A stretch of 64,000 nt of DNA from Flavobacteriaceae bacterium UBA7684 (GCA_002482885.1 DLGW01000016.1:372563-436562), one strand, 5' to 3'; counted from the first letter of the stretch, positions 1 through 9,605 are shown. Made by a program: numbers and translations. Notes: generated by a model not told the origin, from the letters alone.

Positions 1-2
1 AA

Positions 3-2837
3 GGTTTTCCTGCGCATTACGTAGGGGAATATAATGCTTCGTCAAGCCCTTATTTTACGGTAGGCGAATACTGGGATGCTAATATTGGTTTATTAACCAG
101 TTGGGTAAATAATTCTGGAAACACGTTTACAGGAACTACAAAAAGGTCGTCTACCTTTGATTTTTCATTGTATTATATTTTATCAAGAGCCATCAATAAT
201 GGTAATTGGTATGAATTAAATAATGGAGGTAAAATGCCAGGATTAGCAGGAACTTATGGTTATGCTGATTATGCAGTAACTTTTGCAGAAAATCACGATA
301 CTCACGAAATTTCTGGAACTACTAATATCTTAAAAGCGAATGCTTATATATTAACTCACCCAGGTATTCCTATGGTGTTTTCAAAACATTGGTTAGATAA
401 CAAAACTAAAATCAATGAATTAATAGCGGTTCGTAAACAAAATAATATTACAGCCTGGAGTTCTGTAAATGTAGTGGAATCCACAGGTTATTATGCTGCA
501 TACATCGATAATAAAGTTGCCGTAAAAATTGGTCCTGGTTTTTGGTCGCCAACAGGTACTGGTTGGATTTTAAATACTTCGGGTACAGACTATGCGGTGT
601 GGTCTAAAATTAACATTACTACACCAGAAGTAGCTCCAGAAGCATTCTTAAATATTAGTTTAATTGGTACCGCTGTAGGTGGATGGGGAACAGATGTTTC
701 GATGGAAACTACTGATGGGATTACCTATAAACTATACAGTCAAGCGATTGCTGCAGGTAAAGCAAAATTTAGAGCCAATCAATCTTGGTCTGCTAACTGG
801 GGGGCTGCTACTTTTCCAACAGGCACAGGAGTGTCTTATGGTGCAGAAATTCCAACGGTAGCAGGTACTTATAATATTACTTTTAACAGACAAACAGGAG
901 CTTATTCTTTTAGTGCACCAACAGCACCACCAGCTAATAATTATACTTTATTAACAGTGGTTGGACCAGCGGTTGGCGGTTGGGGAACCGATGTTGTTTT
1001 TCCAACAAACGATGGAATAACTTATACTTTAAAAGATTATAATTTTGTTGGAGGAGCTTTGAAAATCAGACAAGATAATGCATGGACTAAAAATTGGGGT
1101 TCTGCGGCATTCCCTTCAGGAACAGGAATCCAAGACGGTGCAGATATACCAGTGCCAGCAGGAGTTTATACCCTAACATTTAATATTTTAACAGGTGCAT
1201 ATACGTTTTATGGTACAGATCATAAAGTAGGTATTATTGGAACAGCCGTTGGAGGTTGGGCTACTGATATTGACATGACTTCAAAAGATAACGGAGTAAA
1301 TTATACTTTGGATTATACCTTTACTACAGGAGAAGTAAAATTCCGTAAAGACGATGCTTGGACAGTAAATTGGGGAGCAGCTACTTTTCCAACAGGCACA
1401 GGAATACTTGCGGGTCCAAATATTCCAGTAACTGCGGGTACTTATAAGGTTTCATTTAACGCTACAACTGGGGCTTATAACTTTCAACAAGTATCTACTT
1501 CAATTGTTGATTTTTCACCAGTTGCAGGTTCCGCAGGAGCCACAGTAACTATTTCGGGTTCTAATTTTACAGGAGCTACTGCTGTTAAATTCGGAGGGGT
1601 TAATGCTGCTTCGTTTACTATAGTGAATCCGAGTACAATTACTGCTGTAGTGGGTGCAGGAGCTACAGGCTTAGTAACGGTTGAAACACCTTTGAGCACA
1701 GCATCTTCTTCGGTAAGTTTTACTTTAATACCATTAACCAAAGTAAAAGCAAGTATATGTGGAACAACTTTAGCGGCTTCAACCTCATCTATTCAGGCAG
1801 ATGCGGTAACAGGTGCTCAAATGTATCGATTCGAGGTAACCAATGGATCAACAGTTAGAACTATAGAAACTGCTACCAATAGTTTCAGATTATCAGACTT
1901 AACAGGAGGGGCAGCAGCAGCTACTACTTATGCCGTTAAAGTTGCGGTTAAAGTTGCAGGAGTTTGGGGAGCTTATGGAACATCTTGTAATGTATCTACG
2001 GCAAGTCCTACCACCAAATTGGGAACAACAAGTTGCAATGTGACTTTGCCAAGATTAGACACAACCATTTATGCGATTTCGGTATCTGGAGCAACTGCTT
2101 ATAAATTTCAAGTGACAATTGGTTCTGAAGTACGAACCATAGAAAGTTCTAGTAATTCATTTAAATTAACTCAGTTGTCAGGAACTAATTTGTACAATGC
2201 CGTTTATAGTGTTAGAGTAGCTTTGTTATATAATGGAATCTGGAGGTCATTCGGAGATGCTTGTAACGTAACTACTCCTCCGCTAACCACCACCATGAAG
2301 TCATCACAATGCGGTACGACATTAACTTATTTGAACTCATTAGTAAGTGCAAATGCACATTTATCTGCCGAAATGTATCGTTTTCAAGTTGTAAATGGAG
2401 GTACGACTAGAACCTACGATACTGCGAGTAATAGTTTTAGATTAACCCAGTTATCAGGAGGCGCCACTTATAGCACTACTTATCAAGTAAGAGTTTCTGT
2501 TAGGGCAAATAATATTTGGGGACCATATAGCGCTTCTTGCTCGATTAACACACCGAGTGCATCAGCAAAACAAGCTTTAGAATCAGAAGATATTGTTGAA
2601 ACTAATTTATATCCAAATCCGTATTCAGAAAGCTTTAAAATCGCTTTTAGCAGTGAAGACGAAACAGGAGTTCAAATATTAATTTACGATGCATCGGGCA
2701 GATTGGTTTCACAAAAAGAAGCTAATGCATCAAACATTAAAAATGATGAATTTGGACAGAATTTAGCTACTGGTGTTTACACGGTTTTAGTACAACAAGG
2801 CGAACGAGTAGAAACTTTAAGAGTGGTGAAGCAGTAA
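3..2837 (+). CDS. Secreted alpha-amylase (GH13), 5'-truncated, with SusE/F-like repeats and T9SS signal
   Basis: The reading frame is open from base 3, so the gene starts outside the window and 944 residues remain. It begins late in a GH13 barrel: GEYWDAN (bases 60-80) carries the general-acid Glu and ENHDTHE (288-308) is the NHD motif. A beta-sandwich domain C follows to about base 640. Next come three repeats of about 90 residues (about 655-915, 949-1212, 1228-1491), each starting like GTAVGGWGTD, which resemble the starch-binding modules of SusE/SusF. Then there is one IPT/TIG domain (1498-1740), three Cys-containing repeats (1743-2556) and a type A T9SS sorting domain (NLYPNPYSESFK to VVKQ). 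By family it would hydrolyse alpha-1,4-glucans at the cell surface or outside the cell. The first ATG/TTG in the window is not the real start. Confidence 0.9.
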   Translation, partial: GFPAHYVGEYNASSSPYFTVGEYWDANIGLLTSWVNNSGNTFTGTTKRSSTFDFSLYYILSRAINNGNWYELNNGGKMPGLAGTYGYADYAVTFAENHDTHEISGTTNILKANAYILTHPGIPMVFSKHWLDNKTKINELIAVRKQNNITAWSSVNVVESTGYYAAYIDNKVAVKIGPGFWSPTGTGWILNTSGTDYAVWSKINITTPEVAPEAFLNISLIGTAVGGWGTDVSMETTDGITYKLYSQAIAAGKAKFRANQSWSANWGAATFPTGTGVSYGAEIPTVAGTYNITFNRQTGAYSFSAPTAPPANNYTLLTVVGPAVGGWGTDVVFPTNDGITYTLKDYNFVGGALKIRQDNAWTKNWGSAAFPSGTGIQDGADIPVPAGVYTLTFNILTGAYTFYGTDHKVGIIGTAVGGWATDIDMTSKDNGVNYTLDYTFTTGEVKFRKDDAWTVNWGAATFPTGTGILAGPNIPVTAGTYKVSFNATTGAYNFQQVSTSIVDFSPVAGSAGATVTISGSNFTGATAVKFGGVNAASFTIVNPSTITAVVGAGATGLVTVETPLSTASSSVSFTLIPLTKVKASICGTTLAASTSSIQADAVTGAQMYRFEVTNGSTVRTIETATNSFRLSDLTGGAAAATTYAVKVAVKVAGVWGAYGTSCNVSTASPTTKLGTTSCNVTLPRLDTTIYAISVSGATAYKFQVTIGSEVRTIESSSNSFKLTQLSGTNLYNAVYSVRVALLYNGIWRSFGDACNVTTPPLTTTMKSSQCGTTLTYLNSLVSANAHLSAEMYRFQVVNGGTTRTYDTASNSFRLTQLSGGATYSTTYQVRVSVRANNIWGPYSASCSINTPSASAKQALESEDIVETNLYPNPYSESFKIAFSSEDETGVQILIYDASGRLVSQKEANASNIKNDEFGQNLATGVYTVLVQQGERVETLRVVKQ

Positions 2838-2860
2838 CAAGATTATAGTATTAAATTTTA

Positions 2861-2897
2861 AAAGCGGGGAGAAAGTTGTTTTCTTCCCGCTTTTTTT
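2861..2897 (+). terminator. Rho-independent terminator of the amylase gene
   Basis: The arms AGCGGGGAGAAA and TTTTCTTCCCGCT enclose a short loop and are followed by seven T. The hairpin lies 24 bases after the amylase stop. Its right part overlaps the promoter of the next gene. Confidence 0.85.
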
Positions 2898-2904
2898 ATT
2901 TTTG
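2876..2904 (+). promoter_or_regulatory. Bacteroidota-type promoter for the exo/endonuclease gene
   Basis: TTG (2876-2878), an 18-base spacer and TATTTTTG (2897-2904) fit the TTG / TANNTTTG pattern of flavobacterial housekeeping promoters. The predicted start of transcription is about 14 bases before the ATG at 2925. The -33 element lies inside the preceding terminator hairpin. Confidence 0.55.
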
Positions 2905-2924
2905 CCCCACCCAAAACCCAAACC

Positions 2925-3962
2925 ATGAAAAGCATCATGCTTATCCTAATTGTAGGGATATCTACTGTAGTTTATTCTCAAAAAAAGCAATATCAACAAC
3001 ACACGGTCGTCTTTTATAATGCTGAAAACCTATTCGATACCATTAAAGATGCCCGTAAATTTGATCAAGAATTTACTCCAGAATCCAAAAAACGTTGGAA
3101 CACCGAAAAATATCATCAAAAAATAGATAAAATTGCACAAGTACTCAGTAGTATTCATACTCCCGAGCAACCCCAAACTTTGCCTACGATTATAGGCTTA
3201 TGCGAAATAGAAAATCAACAAGTGTTACAAAATTTGGTAAGTCATCCCTCATTAAAAAATAACAATTATCAAATCGTGCATTTTGATTCGCCCGACTTGC
3301 GCGGAATTGATGTTGCCTTGCTGTATCAAAAATCTCATTTTTATCCTACTCAAATTAGTAAACACCCACTCATACTTTATAAAGAAAACGGCAAAAGATT
3401 ATATACCCGAGACCAATTGTTGGTAACCGGATTATTAGAAAATGAAGAAATACATGTGTTAGTTAATCACTGGCCATCCAGATTTGGGGGTGAAAAAAAG
3501 AGTATGCCCAACCGATTGGCGGCTGCCAAATTGAATCGAACCCTTATAGATTCCTTGTTGAACATTAATCCACAGGCCAAAATCATTACTATGGGTGATT
3601 TTAATGATGGCCCTAAAGACGCCAGTATCACTCAAATTTTACAAGCACATCCGTTACCCAAAGTTAAACAAAATTCGTCGGGATTATTCAATCCCATGTA
3701 CGCCATAAGTATCGAACAAGGATTAGGAACTTTAGCTTATAACGATGTTTGGGAACTTTTTGACCAAATCATTTTTAGTACATCTTTCTTGACTAAAAAT
3801 TACCAAACTTTGCAGTTTCGATACGCCCAAATAGCCAACTTACCTTTTTTGGTACAAACTAGCGGTAAATACAAAGGTTATCCCTTAAGAAGCAATACCG
3901 AAAAAGCAGGATACAGCGACCATTTTCCTGTATATGCGGTCTTGATTAAGGAAGTAAATTAG
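2925..3962 (+). CDS. Secreted endonuclease/exonuclease/phosphatase family protein
   Basis: The 345-residue product begins with a Sec signal peptide (MKSIMLILIVGISTVVYSQ), so it is exported. The EEP fold motifs appear in order: YNAENLFD, a metal-binding Glu in GLCEIEN, RGIDVALLY, NHWPSRFGG, GDFNDGP and the catalytic SDH near the C-terminus. Family members hydrolyse phosphodiester bonds in nucleic acids or other phosphoesters with Mg2+; the substrate cannot be told from the sequence. The stop codon directly abuts the stop of the convergent lipA gene with no spacer. Confidence 0.9.
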   Translation: MKSIMLILIVGISTVVYSQKKQYQQHTVVFYNAENLFDTIKDARKFDQEFTPESKKRWNTEKYHQKIDKIAQVLSSIHTPEQPQTLPTIIGLCEIENQQVLQNLVSHPSLKNNNYQIVHFDSPDLRGIDVALLYQKSHFYPTQISKHPLILYKENGKRLYTRDQLLVTGLLENEEIHVLVNHWPSRFGGEKKSMPNRLAAAKLNRTLIDSLLNINPQAKIITMGDFNDGPKDASITQILQAHPLPKVKQNSSGLFNPMYAISIEQGLGTLAYNDVWELFDQIIFSTSFLTKNYQTLQFRYAQIANLPFLVQTSGKYKGYPLRSNTEKAGYSDHFPVYAVLIKEVN

Positions 3963-4841
3963 TTAATGAATGTGTTTTTCGGCATGATAAGAAGAACGCA
4001 CCAAAGCGCTACTTTCCACGTGTCTAAAACCCAATTCTTTACCAACGGTTTCGTAGATTTTGAATTGTTCAGGAGTAATGAATTCTTTTACCGGCAAGTG
4101 TTTTTTGCTGGGTTGTAAGTATTGACCAATAGTTACAATATCTACATGCGCTTCTTTTAAGTCGTGTAAGGTTTGAATTACTTCGTCGGATGTTTCTCCT
4201 AAACCTAACATAATCCCCGATTTAGTTCTGCGTTGCCCTTGGTCTTTTAAGTATTTTAAAACACCCATACTGCGCTCGTATTTGGCCTGTATGCGTACTT
4301 CGCGAGTTAAACGTTTTACGGTTTCGATGTTATGAGAAACTACTTCTGGAGCCACTTCAATAATGCGGTCTATATGGCGTTTTACTCCTTGAAAATCAGG
4401 AATTAATGTTTCTAAAGTAGTTTCGGGATTCATTCTGCGAATCGCCTTTACGGTTTCTGCCCAAATGATAGAGCCCATGTCTTTTAAATCGTCTCGGTCT
4501 ACACTGGTAATAACCGCATGTTTGATGTTCATGATTTTAATAGAACGCGCCACTTTTTCGGGTTCGTCCCAATCTACGGTTTCAGGTCTACCTGTTTTAA
4601 CCCCACAAAACCCACAAGAACGGGTACAAATGTTTCCAAGAATCATAAAAGTAGCGGTTCCTTCTCCCCAACATTCACCCATATTTGGGCAACTGCCCGA
4701 AGTGCAAATGGTGTTTAGTTTGTATTTATCTACTAAACCACGCAATTCGGTGTATTTTTTACCCGTAGGCAGTTTTACTCGCAACCATTTGGGTTTAGGA
4801 GTAATGGATTCTGAATTTACGGTGGTAGTTACTGCTTCCAT
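3963..4841 (-). CDS. lipA: Lipoyl synthase
   Basis: Radical SAM enzyme that inserts two sulfurs into octanoyl groups on the E2 subunits of 2-oxoacid dehydrogenases and on GcvH. The 292 residues carry both iron-sulfur cluster motifs: the auxiliary cluster CX4CX5C (C46, C51, C57 in CTSGSCPNMGEC) and the radical SAM cluster CX3CX2C (C72, C76, C79 in CTRSCGFC). The conserved RSSYHAE lies near the C-terminus. Length is normal for the family. Its 3' end touches the convergent nuclease gene. A terminator separates it from the upstream narK-like gene, so it is probably transcribed alone. Confidence 0.97.
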   Translation of the reverse strand: MEAVTTTVNSESITPKPKWLRVKLPTGKKYTELRGLVDKYKLNTICTSGSCPNMGECWGEGTATFMILGNICTRSCGFCGVKTGRPETVDWDEPEKVARSIKIMNIKHAVITSVDRDDLKDMGSIIWAETVKAIRRMNPETTLETLIPDFQGVKRHIDRIIEVAPEVVSHNIETVKRLTREVRIQAKYERSMGVLKYLKDQGQRRTKSGIMLGLGETSDEVIQTLHDLKEAHVDIVTIGQYLQPSKKHLPVKEFITPEQFKIYETVGKELGFRHVESSALVRSSYHAEKHIH

Positions 4842-4956
4842 GAAGAATCATTTTTAACCTTGCAAAGATAGTTAAGTTGGTAAATCAAAAAATCACGTTT
4901 TTTGATTTTATCGTTTGTTTAATCGGATTTTTAAAAAAAGTGTGAATCAATTTAAA

Positions 4957-4990
4957 TAAAACAGGCTACCTTTTGGGTAGCCTACTTTTT
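4957..4990 (-). terminator. Terminator downstream of the NarK-type transporter gene
   Basis: AGGCTACC (4963-4970) and GGTAGCCT (4976-4983) form an 8-bp stem with a 5-base loop. Read on the minus strand it is followed by a T-rich tract. It stops transcription of the transporter gene before lipA. Confidence 0.8.
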
Positions 4991-5003
4991 AAAGAATTAA
5001 TGT

Positions 5004-6365
5004 TTAGTTTAATTCCATAGCAGGTTCTAATTCTTCTTCTTTATCTTCAATTGTTTTTTCGAATTTTTTAATTTCTTCTATTTCTTTGTTAGCAGCTTCG
5101 TTTTCAGCCTTAGTAAAACGAATGAGTAGCGCTGTAAATGAAAGTACAGTTACAATTCCACCCAAAATTAAAAAAGCATCATTCCAAGCTAAGGTGTCTA
5201 TTTTAAATAAAAACATGCCCAATACCGCTCCTACGTTACCTCCAGCACCAACAATTCCCGAAATGGAACCTACTACTTTTTTATTTACAAATGGAACTAC
5301 CGAAAATGTAGCCCCTTCTGCCATTTGTACAAATAATGAAAATAGAATTAGTGATGGGATTAAGAACAATATGGCATCAATTCTTGAAAATAATATTAAA
5401 CATAAACCTTGAAGGAAAATAGTGATAAACAACCATTGTGCTCTTCCGTTTAAACCTTTTGAACGTCCAAAACGATCTCCAAAAACACCTCCTAAAGTAC
5501 GGGCAAATAAGTTCATCAATCCAAATAATGCAGCAATAGTACCCGCTACAAATGGATCTATTTTAATGTCGTTGATTAGATACAATGCCATATTTGAATT
5601 TACTATCAATTCGATTCCGAAACAAGCTCCGTACATTAAAAACAGAATCCAAACGCGATAATCTTTACAAGCATCTAAAAAAGTTCCGTGTTCTTTGTTA
5701 GCGATTTGATTCTTTTTAAAAGTTGCGTAGTCACCGTTCGGTGTATCAGTTGTTAAACGAGAATACAACAAACCAGTAATTAACATAATTACTGCAGGCA
5801 CTGCCATGGCGTATCTCCAAGCCATTTCTTCGGGCATGAAAAAGGCAAAACTTAATAGCAACAAAGGCATGACTTGTTGGGTAACTCCACCTCCTAAATT
5901 ACCCCAACCCGCAGCAGTGGCGTTGGCGGTCCCTACTATATTGGGAGCAAACATCAATGAAGTATGGAATTGAGTAATTACAAACGAGGCGCCAATGGCT
6001 CCTACAAAAATACGCACCAATAAGAGTTGTTCGTAGTTTTGTACAAAACCAGAAAGGAATACTGGAATAGAGCCTAAAATCAAAATCCAAGTGTAGGATT
6101 TTCGTGGGCCGATTTTGTCGCTTAACCAACCAATGAATAATCGCATGATAATAGTAGAGCCCACTGCCCATTGAGACGTGGTTACGAATTGTTTTTTGTC
6201 GATTCCTAAATCTTCGATAACCCATTTAGATAGGGCAGGAAAGGCAAACCATCCAAAGAAACACATAAAAAAGGCAAACCATGTAAAATGAAAGGCCCGC
6301 ATCTGTGGAGTTTTAAAATCAAGCAGGTTGATTTTGGTAGCTTTTGTACGTATCAGATTTGTCAT
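5004..6365 (-). CDS. narK: NarK-type nitrate/nitrite transporter (MFS, NNP family)
   Basis: The 453-residue protein has about 12 membrane spans. It carries the two glycine-rich NNP signatures, AAGWGNLGGG (residues 151-160) and a second one in GIVGAGGNVGAVLG. Arginines at 75 (IIMRLFIGW) and 289 (LFARTLGG) sit where NarK binds its anion. The C-terminus is a soluble acidic tail rich in Glu. It would bring nitrate in or exchange nitrate and nitrite across the inner membrane. No nitrate or nitrite reductase lies in the window, but siroheme genes lie 5-6 kb away under an almost identical upstream palindrome. Exact substrate and direction are not determined. Confidence 0.85.
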   Translation of the reverse strand: MTNLIRTKATKINLLDFKTPQMRAFHFTWFAFFMCFFGWFAFPALSKWVIEDLGIDKKQFVTTSQWAVGSTIIMRLFIGWLSDKIGPRKSYTWILILGSIPVFLSGFVQNYEQLLLVRIFVGAIGASFVITQFHTSLMFAPNIVGTANATAAGWGNLGGGVTQQVMPLLLLSFAFFMPEEMAWRYAMAVPAVIMLITGLLYSRLTTDTPNGDYATFKKNQIANKEHGTFLDACKDYRVWILFLMYGACFGIELIVNSNMALYLINDIKIDPFVAGTIAALFGLMNLFARTLGGVFGDRFGRSKGLNGRAQWLFITIFLQGLCLILFSRIDAILFLIPSLILFSLFVQMAEGATFSVVPFVNKKVVGSISGIVGAGGNVGAVLGMFLFKIDTLAWNDAFLILGGIVTVLSFTALLIRFTKAENEAANKEIEEIKKFEKTIEDKEEELEPAMELN

Positions 6366-6390
6366 AGCTGTAAGTTTTTTATTACAGCAA

Positions 6391-6412
6391 CAAAACTAAG
6401 TATTTTTACTTA
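6391..6412 (-). promoter_or_regulatory. Palindromic operator and possible -7 box upstream of narK
   Basis: TAAGTA-TTTT-TACTTA at 6397-6412 is a perfect 6-bp inverted repeat with a 4-base spacer, 32 to 47 bases before the ATG. On the minus strand TAGTTTTG (6391-6398) fits the -7 box TANNTTTG and overlaps the palindrome. The same palindrome occurs before cobA (12458-12473). Confidence 0.5.
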
Positions 6413-6564
6413 ATATTTTTAATTTGACACAAATAAATTTAAGTATTTATATCTATTTTTAGATGAATTACCTGTTTTTTGTAGTGTTTTCGGATGTTTT
6501 TAAGCGATGATAAATACGTAGATTAGTTTCTTTTTTTATGTTTTTTGATAGTGAAATAGTATTC

Positions 6565-6661
6565 GCGTTACTGGTTGCAGTGAAAATCCTTTGGCTTTTT
6601 TTGCCAAAGATTGTAACGGAAAACAGGACGGCATCCGCCTATGGCGGATGCCGGAACGCCC
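6565..6661. other. Structured intergenic element (possible RNA or REP-like repeat)
   Basis: The 302-base gap 6366-6667 holds no gene. This part holds two stems: CTTTGGC/GCCAAAG (6589-6609) and a perfect 11-bp hairpin with arms CGGCATCCGCC and GGCGGATGCCG (6629-6653). GTTGC (6574-6578) can also pair with GTAAC (6613-6617). It shares a flanking GCGTTA, an internal AACGGAAAA and a closing AACGCCC with the element in the lepA leader (57371-57458). It is probably a dispersed flavobacterial element; function unknown. Confidence 0.45.
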
Positions 6662-6667
6662 AAAAAA

Positions 6668-7912
6668 TTACTCTATAAAATCTAAATCGGTATTGTGTGT
6701 TTCTGCCATGGTTAAAGTGGCATACATACCTAAGGCGTAAGCGATAACTCCAATAATTAAAGCGGCGTAGATGACGCCTGTGGTGGGTTTAAAATAATCG
6801 AAGCCTAATAACATTAAAGGTAGTAATCCACGAACCATATTGGGTATGGTGGTGGCCGCTGTACTGCGGATGTTGGTTCCGAACTGTTCGGCGCCTACGG
6901 TAACGAACATCGCCCAATAGCCTGAGCCTAATCCAATCCAAACACAATAAAAATAATACATGTTTTCGGTTTTAGTGCCTCCGAACAACATCAGTAAGAT
7001 GCCCAAAATGGTGAATAACATCATGGCTATGATGGCTTTTTTTCGGGAATGTAAGGCGTGTGAAAGGAATCCGCTAGCAAAATCTCCTGCTGAAATTCCT
7101 ATATACGCCCACATGATGGCTTTGCCTGGATTGATTTCTGCAATGCCTAATTCGGGTGCAAATTGATTACCCATGACCGCCAATATGCCGATACAAAACC
7201 AAGTAGGTAAACCAACGGCAATACATTTTAGGTATTTAATGAGTTGTTTTTTTCGGGTGAATAAACTGAAAAAGTTACCGCGTTCAATATGGGTTTCGTG
7301 TTTGATGTGGTTGTACATACCGCTTTCTACAACACTTACACGCAACAATAATAACATTAATCCTAAGCCTCCGCCAATAAAGTAGGCAATGGTCCAATCA
7401 CCGGCTAATTCTACGGAAAGTTGTGCCACTACGGCGCCCAGTAATCCAAATCCAGCTACTATGGATGTGCCGATGGCTCTTAATTCTTTAGGTAAGGATT
7501 CGGAAACTAAGGTGATTCCTGCGCCTAATTCTCCGGCTAATCCTACGCCTGCGATGAATCTTAACCAAGCGTAAAGGGTGGTTTTGTCCATGAAGTCCAG
7601 TTGAGGTAAAAATCCACAAGCGATATTGGCTAAGGAATACACTAATATGGAACCGAATAAAACCGATAATCTTCCTTTTTTATCGCCCAACATTCCCCAT
7701 AAAATTCCGCCTAATAATAATCCAATCATTTGGTAGTTTAAAATTATGGTGCCTGCTACATCGGCATTTAATCCCATGTCTTTTAAACTGGGTACTCGTA
7801 CAATTCCGAATAATAACAAATCATAGATGTCTACAAAATAACCTAAGGCGGCTACAATTACAGGAAAGCTAAATAAATGGTGTAGTTTTTCGGAAAGGGT
7901 AAAGGTTTTCAT
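6668..7912 (-). CDS. MFS transporter, metabolite:proton symporter type
   Basis: The 414-residue protein has about 12 hydrophobic spans. The MFS loop motif is visible between spans 2 and 3 (GMLGDKKGRLSV). The N-terminus (ALGYFVDIYDLLLFG) and the glycine-rich GVGLAGELGAGITLVSE resemble transporters of organic acids, sugars or aromatic compounds. The substrate cannot be assigned. It is the last gene of a tightly overlapping operon: its ATG shares one base with the stop of the upstream ECF sigma gene, which suggests translational coupling. Confidence 0.8.
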   Translation of the reverse strand: MKTFTLSEKLHHLFSFPVIVAALGYFVDIYDLLLFGIVRVPSLKDMGLNADVAGTIILNYQMIGLLLGGILWGMLGDKKGRLSVLFGSILVYSLANIACGFLPQLDFMDKTTLYAWLRFIAGVGLAGELGAGITLVSESLPKELRAIGTSIVAGFGLLGAVVAQLSVELAGDWTIAYFIGGGLGLMLLLLRVSVVESGMYNHIKHETHIERGNFFSLFTRKKQLIKYLKCIAVGLPTWFCIGILAVMGNQFAPELGIAEINPGKAIMWAYIGISAGDFASGFLSHALHSRKKAIIAMMLFTILGILLMLFGGTKTENMYYFYCVWIGLGSGYWAMFVTVGAEQFGTNIRSTAATTIPNMVRGLLPLMLLGFDYFKPTTGVIYAALIIGVIAYALGMYATLTMAETHNTDLDFIE

Positions 7913-8469
7913 TATTGTTTCTTTTGGATGATTTCGGCTAATAATTTTTTAGCCCGTAGTAGTTTTATTTTTACGTTACTTAAAGGTAAATCAATTTGAT
8001 TACTGATTTCGTTGTAGCTTAATTCCTGAAAATAGCGCAGTTGAATGATTTCCTGATGATCGGGTTTTAATTTTTTGATGTATTTTAAAAGTTCCGATAA
8101 GTTTTGGTCTAGAATTAATTGATCTTCGGCAGTAGGCGAAGAGTCGGCAATTCTATAAGCAGTTTTATCGTCGGAAATATCTAAGGCGTAATTGAATTCG
8201 GGTTTGGTTTTTCGAATCAAATCAATGTGTACGTTTTTGGCAATGGCAATTAACCAAGTGTTGAACCCAAATTGACTGTCGTAAGTGTGAATTTTGTCAA
8301 AGGCTTTGGCAAAAGTTTCAATGGTAACATCTTCAGCATCTGATTCATCGGCGGTGCGTTGCAACATGAATCGGTATACTTCGTTCCAATACGTGTCTAA
8401 GATAAGGGTGTAAGCCGATTGGTTACCCTGTTTTGCTTTTTCAATTTCTTGTAAAAGATTTATCGCCAA
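7912..8469 (-). CDS. ECF-type RNA polymerase sigma factor
   Basis: The 185-residue protein has sigma region 2 (residues about 20-90, with DAEDVTIETFAKAF and FNTWLIAIAKNVHID) and region 4 (about 125-180, with LSYNEISNQIDLPLSNVKIKLLRAKKLL as the helix-turn-helix). It would direct RNA polymerase to a small set of promoters. No anti-sigma gene is next to it. It overlaps a glycosyltransferase gene upstream by 10 bases and an MFS gene downstream by one base, an unusual operon setting. Confidence 0.92.
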   Translation of the reverse strand: MAINLLQEIEKAKQGNQSAYTLILDTYWNEVYRFMLQRTADESDAEDVTIETFAKAFDKIHTYDSQFGFNTWLIAIAKNVHIDLIRKTKPEFNYALDISDDKTAYRIADSSPTAEDQLILDQNLSELLKYIKKLKPDHQEIIQLRYFQELSYNEISNQIDLPLSNVKIKLLRAKKLLAEIIQKKQ

Positions 8470-9605
8470 CGGTTAGGTTTAAGAAAAAGATTGGTAATGA
8501 ATAAAGAAATCTGAATAAAAATCAATAAAAATTCCAATACAGGATACCAAACCACTAAGTTTTTTTCTTTTAGTTTGGAAGCAGTAAATCCAATAGATAA
8601 AAAACTGATCAGGTATCTTACGCCAATGATTCCCAGCACAGCGTATAATAAAATTTCATAACCTAAAATAGCGGTTATAGCCAATAGCGCAATGCTTAAA
8701 ACCAAAAATAACAACTGTGAAATATAAAATAAGCCTAATAAAACGCGGTCTTTAAATTTATAGTACTTAGCGGTAGAAATGTGTCTGCGTTTTTGTTCAA
8801 TCCAATCGGCATAAGTTTCTTTAGGTAAAGAACGGGTAAAACTTTCGGGGGTAGCTATAATGGTGGTGTTTTTGGCTGTTGCTACCGAATTGATGAATAA
8901 ATCATCGTCCCCAGAAAGTATTTTCATGTGGTCTACAAAACCATTGGCTCCAAAAAAGTGTTCTTTTTTGTAGGCTAAATTTCTGCCTACACCCATATAA
9001 GGATTGCCTCTTTTAGTCCAAGAAAAATATTGCAGCGCCGTAAGTAAGGTTTCAAAACGAATCAATTTATTTAAAAAAGTAGGCAAAGTTTCGTAGCCTC
9101 CGTAACCCAAAACAATGGTTTTTTCGGTGCTGAAAGATGCAGCTACCTCGGCAATCCAGTTTTTAGAACTGGGTGCGCAATCGGCATCGGTAAGTAATAA
9201 ACAGTCATAGCTGGCGGCTTTGATTCCTAAAGTAAGTGCATATTTTTTAGAACTCCAATTCACATTGGTATCTACTTCTTTAACATCAACAATTTTAATG
9301 TTTTTGTGTTTTTCTGCAAAAGCTTCCATGATTTCTATAGTACCATCGTAAGAAGCATCGTTGATTAAAACGATTTCAAAAACAGGATAATCTTGTTCTA
9401 AAATTAAAGGAAGGTGTTTGGTTAAATTCTCTGCTTCGTTCTTGGCGCAAATAATTACCGAAACGGGTTGTTTTTTAGTGTTAGGCGTATTTTTTGAAGA
9501 TTTGGTGTAAGAAAAAGCACCAAATACAAATAAATAATATACAATTTGAACAAAAACAACAACCGCAAAAAAGACAATCAAGAAAAACAACATAGTCAAA
9601 TACAT
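8460..9605 (-). CDS. Membrane-bound family 2 glycosyltransferase
   Basis: The 381-residue protein has an N-terminal membrane span (residues 1-32), a GT-A domain and two or three C-terminal spans. The nucleotide-sugar motifs are present: VSVIICAKNEAENL, INDASYDGT, the DxD-like LLTDADC, SGDDDLF, and QKRRHIS, which matches the QxxRW-type motif. It would transfer a sugar from a nucleotide donor to a lipid or polymer at the inner membrane. The acceptor is unknown. It overlaps both operon neighbours. Confidence 0.87.
   Translation of the reverse strand: MYLTMLFFLIVFFAVVVFVQIVYYLFVFGAFSYTKSSKNTPNTKKQPVSVIICAKNEAENLTKHLPLILEQDYPVFEIVLINDASYDGTIEIMEAFAEKHKNIKIVDVKEVDTNVNWSSKKYALTLGIKAASYDCLLLTDADCAPSSKNWIAEVAASFSTEKTIVLGYGGYETLPTFLNKLIRFETLLTALQYFSWTKRGNPYMGVGRNLAYKKEHFFGANGFVDHMKILSGDDDLFINSVATAKNTTIIATPESFTRSLPKETYADWIEQKRRHISTAKYYKFKDRVLLGLFYISQLLFLVLSIALLAITAILGYEILLYAVLGIIGVRYLISFLSIGFTASKLKEKNLVVWYPVLEFLLIFIQISLFITNLFLKPNRWR

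Noticed and set aside
168..2837. Amylase starting at base 168
   Set aside because: The frame is open to base 3 and contains the catalytic GEYWDAN motif; the codon at 168 is an internal TTG.
4465..4857. 130-residue plus-strand gene
   Set aside because: It lies entirely antisense to lipA with no start signal or domain.
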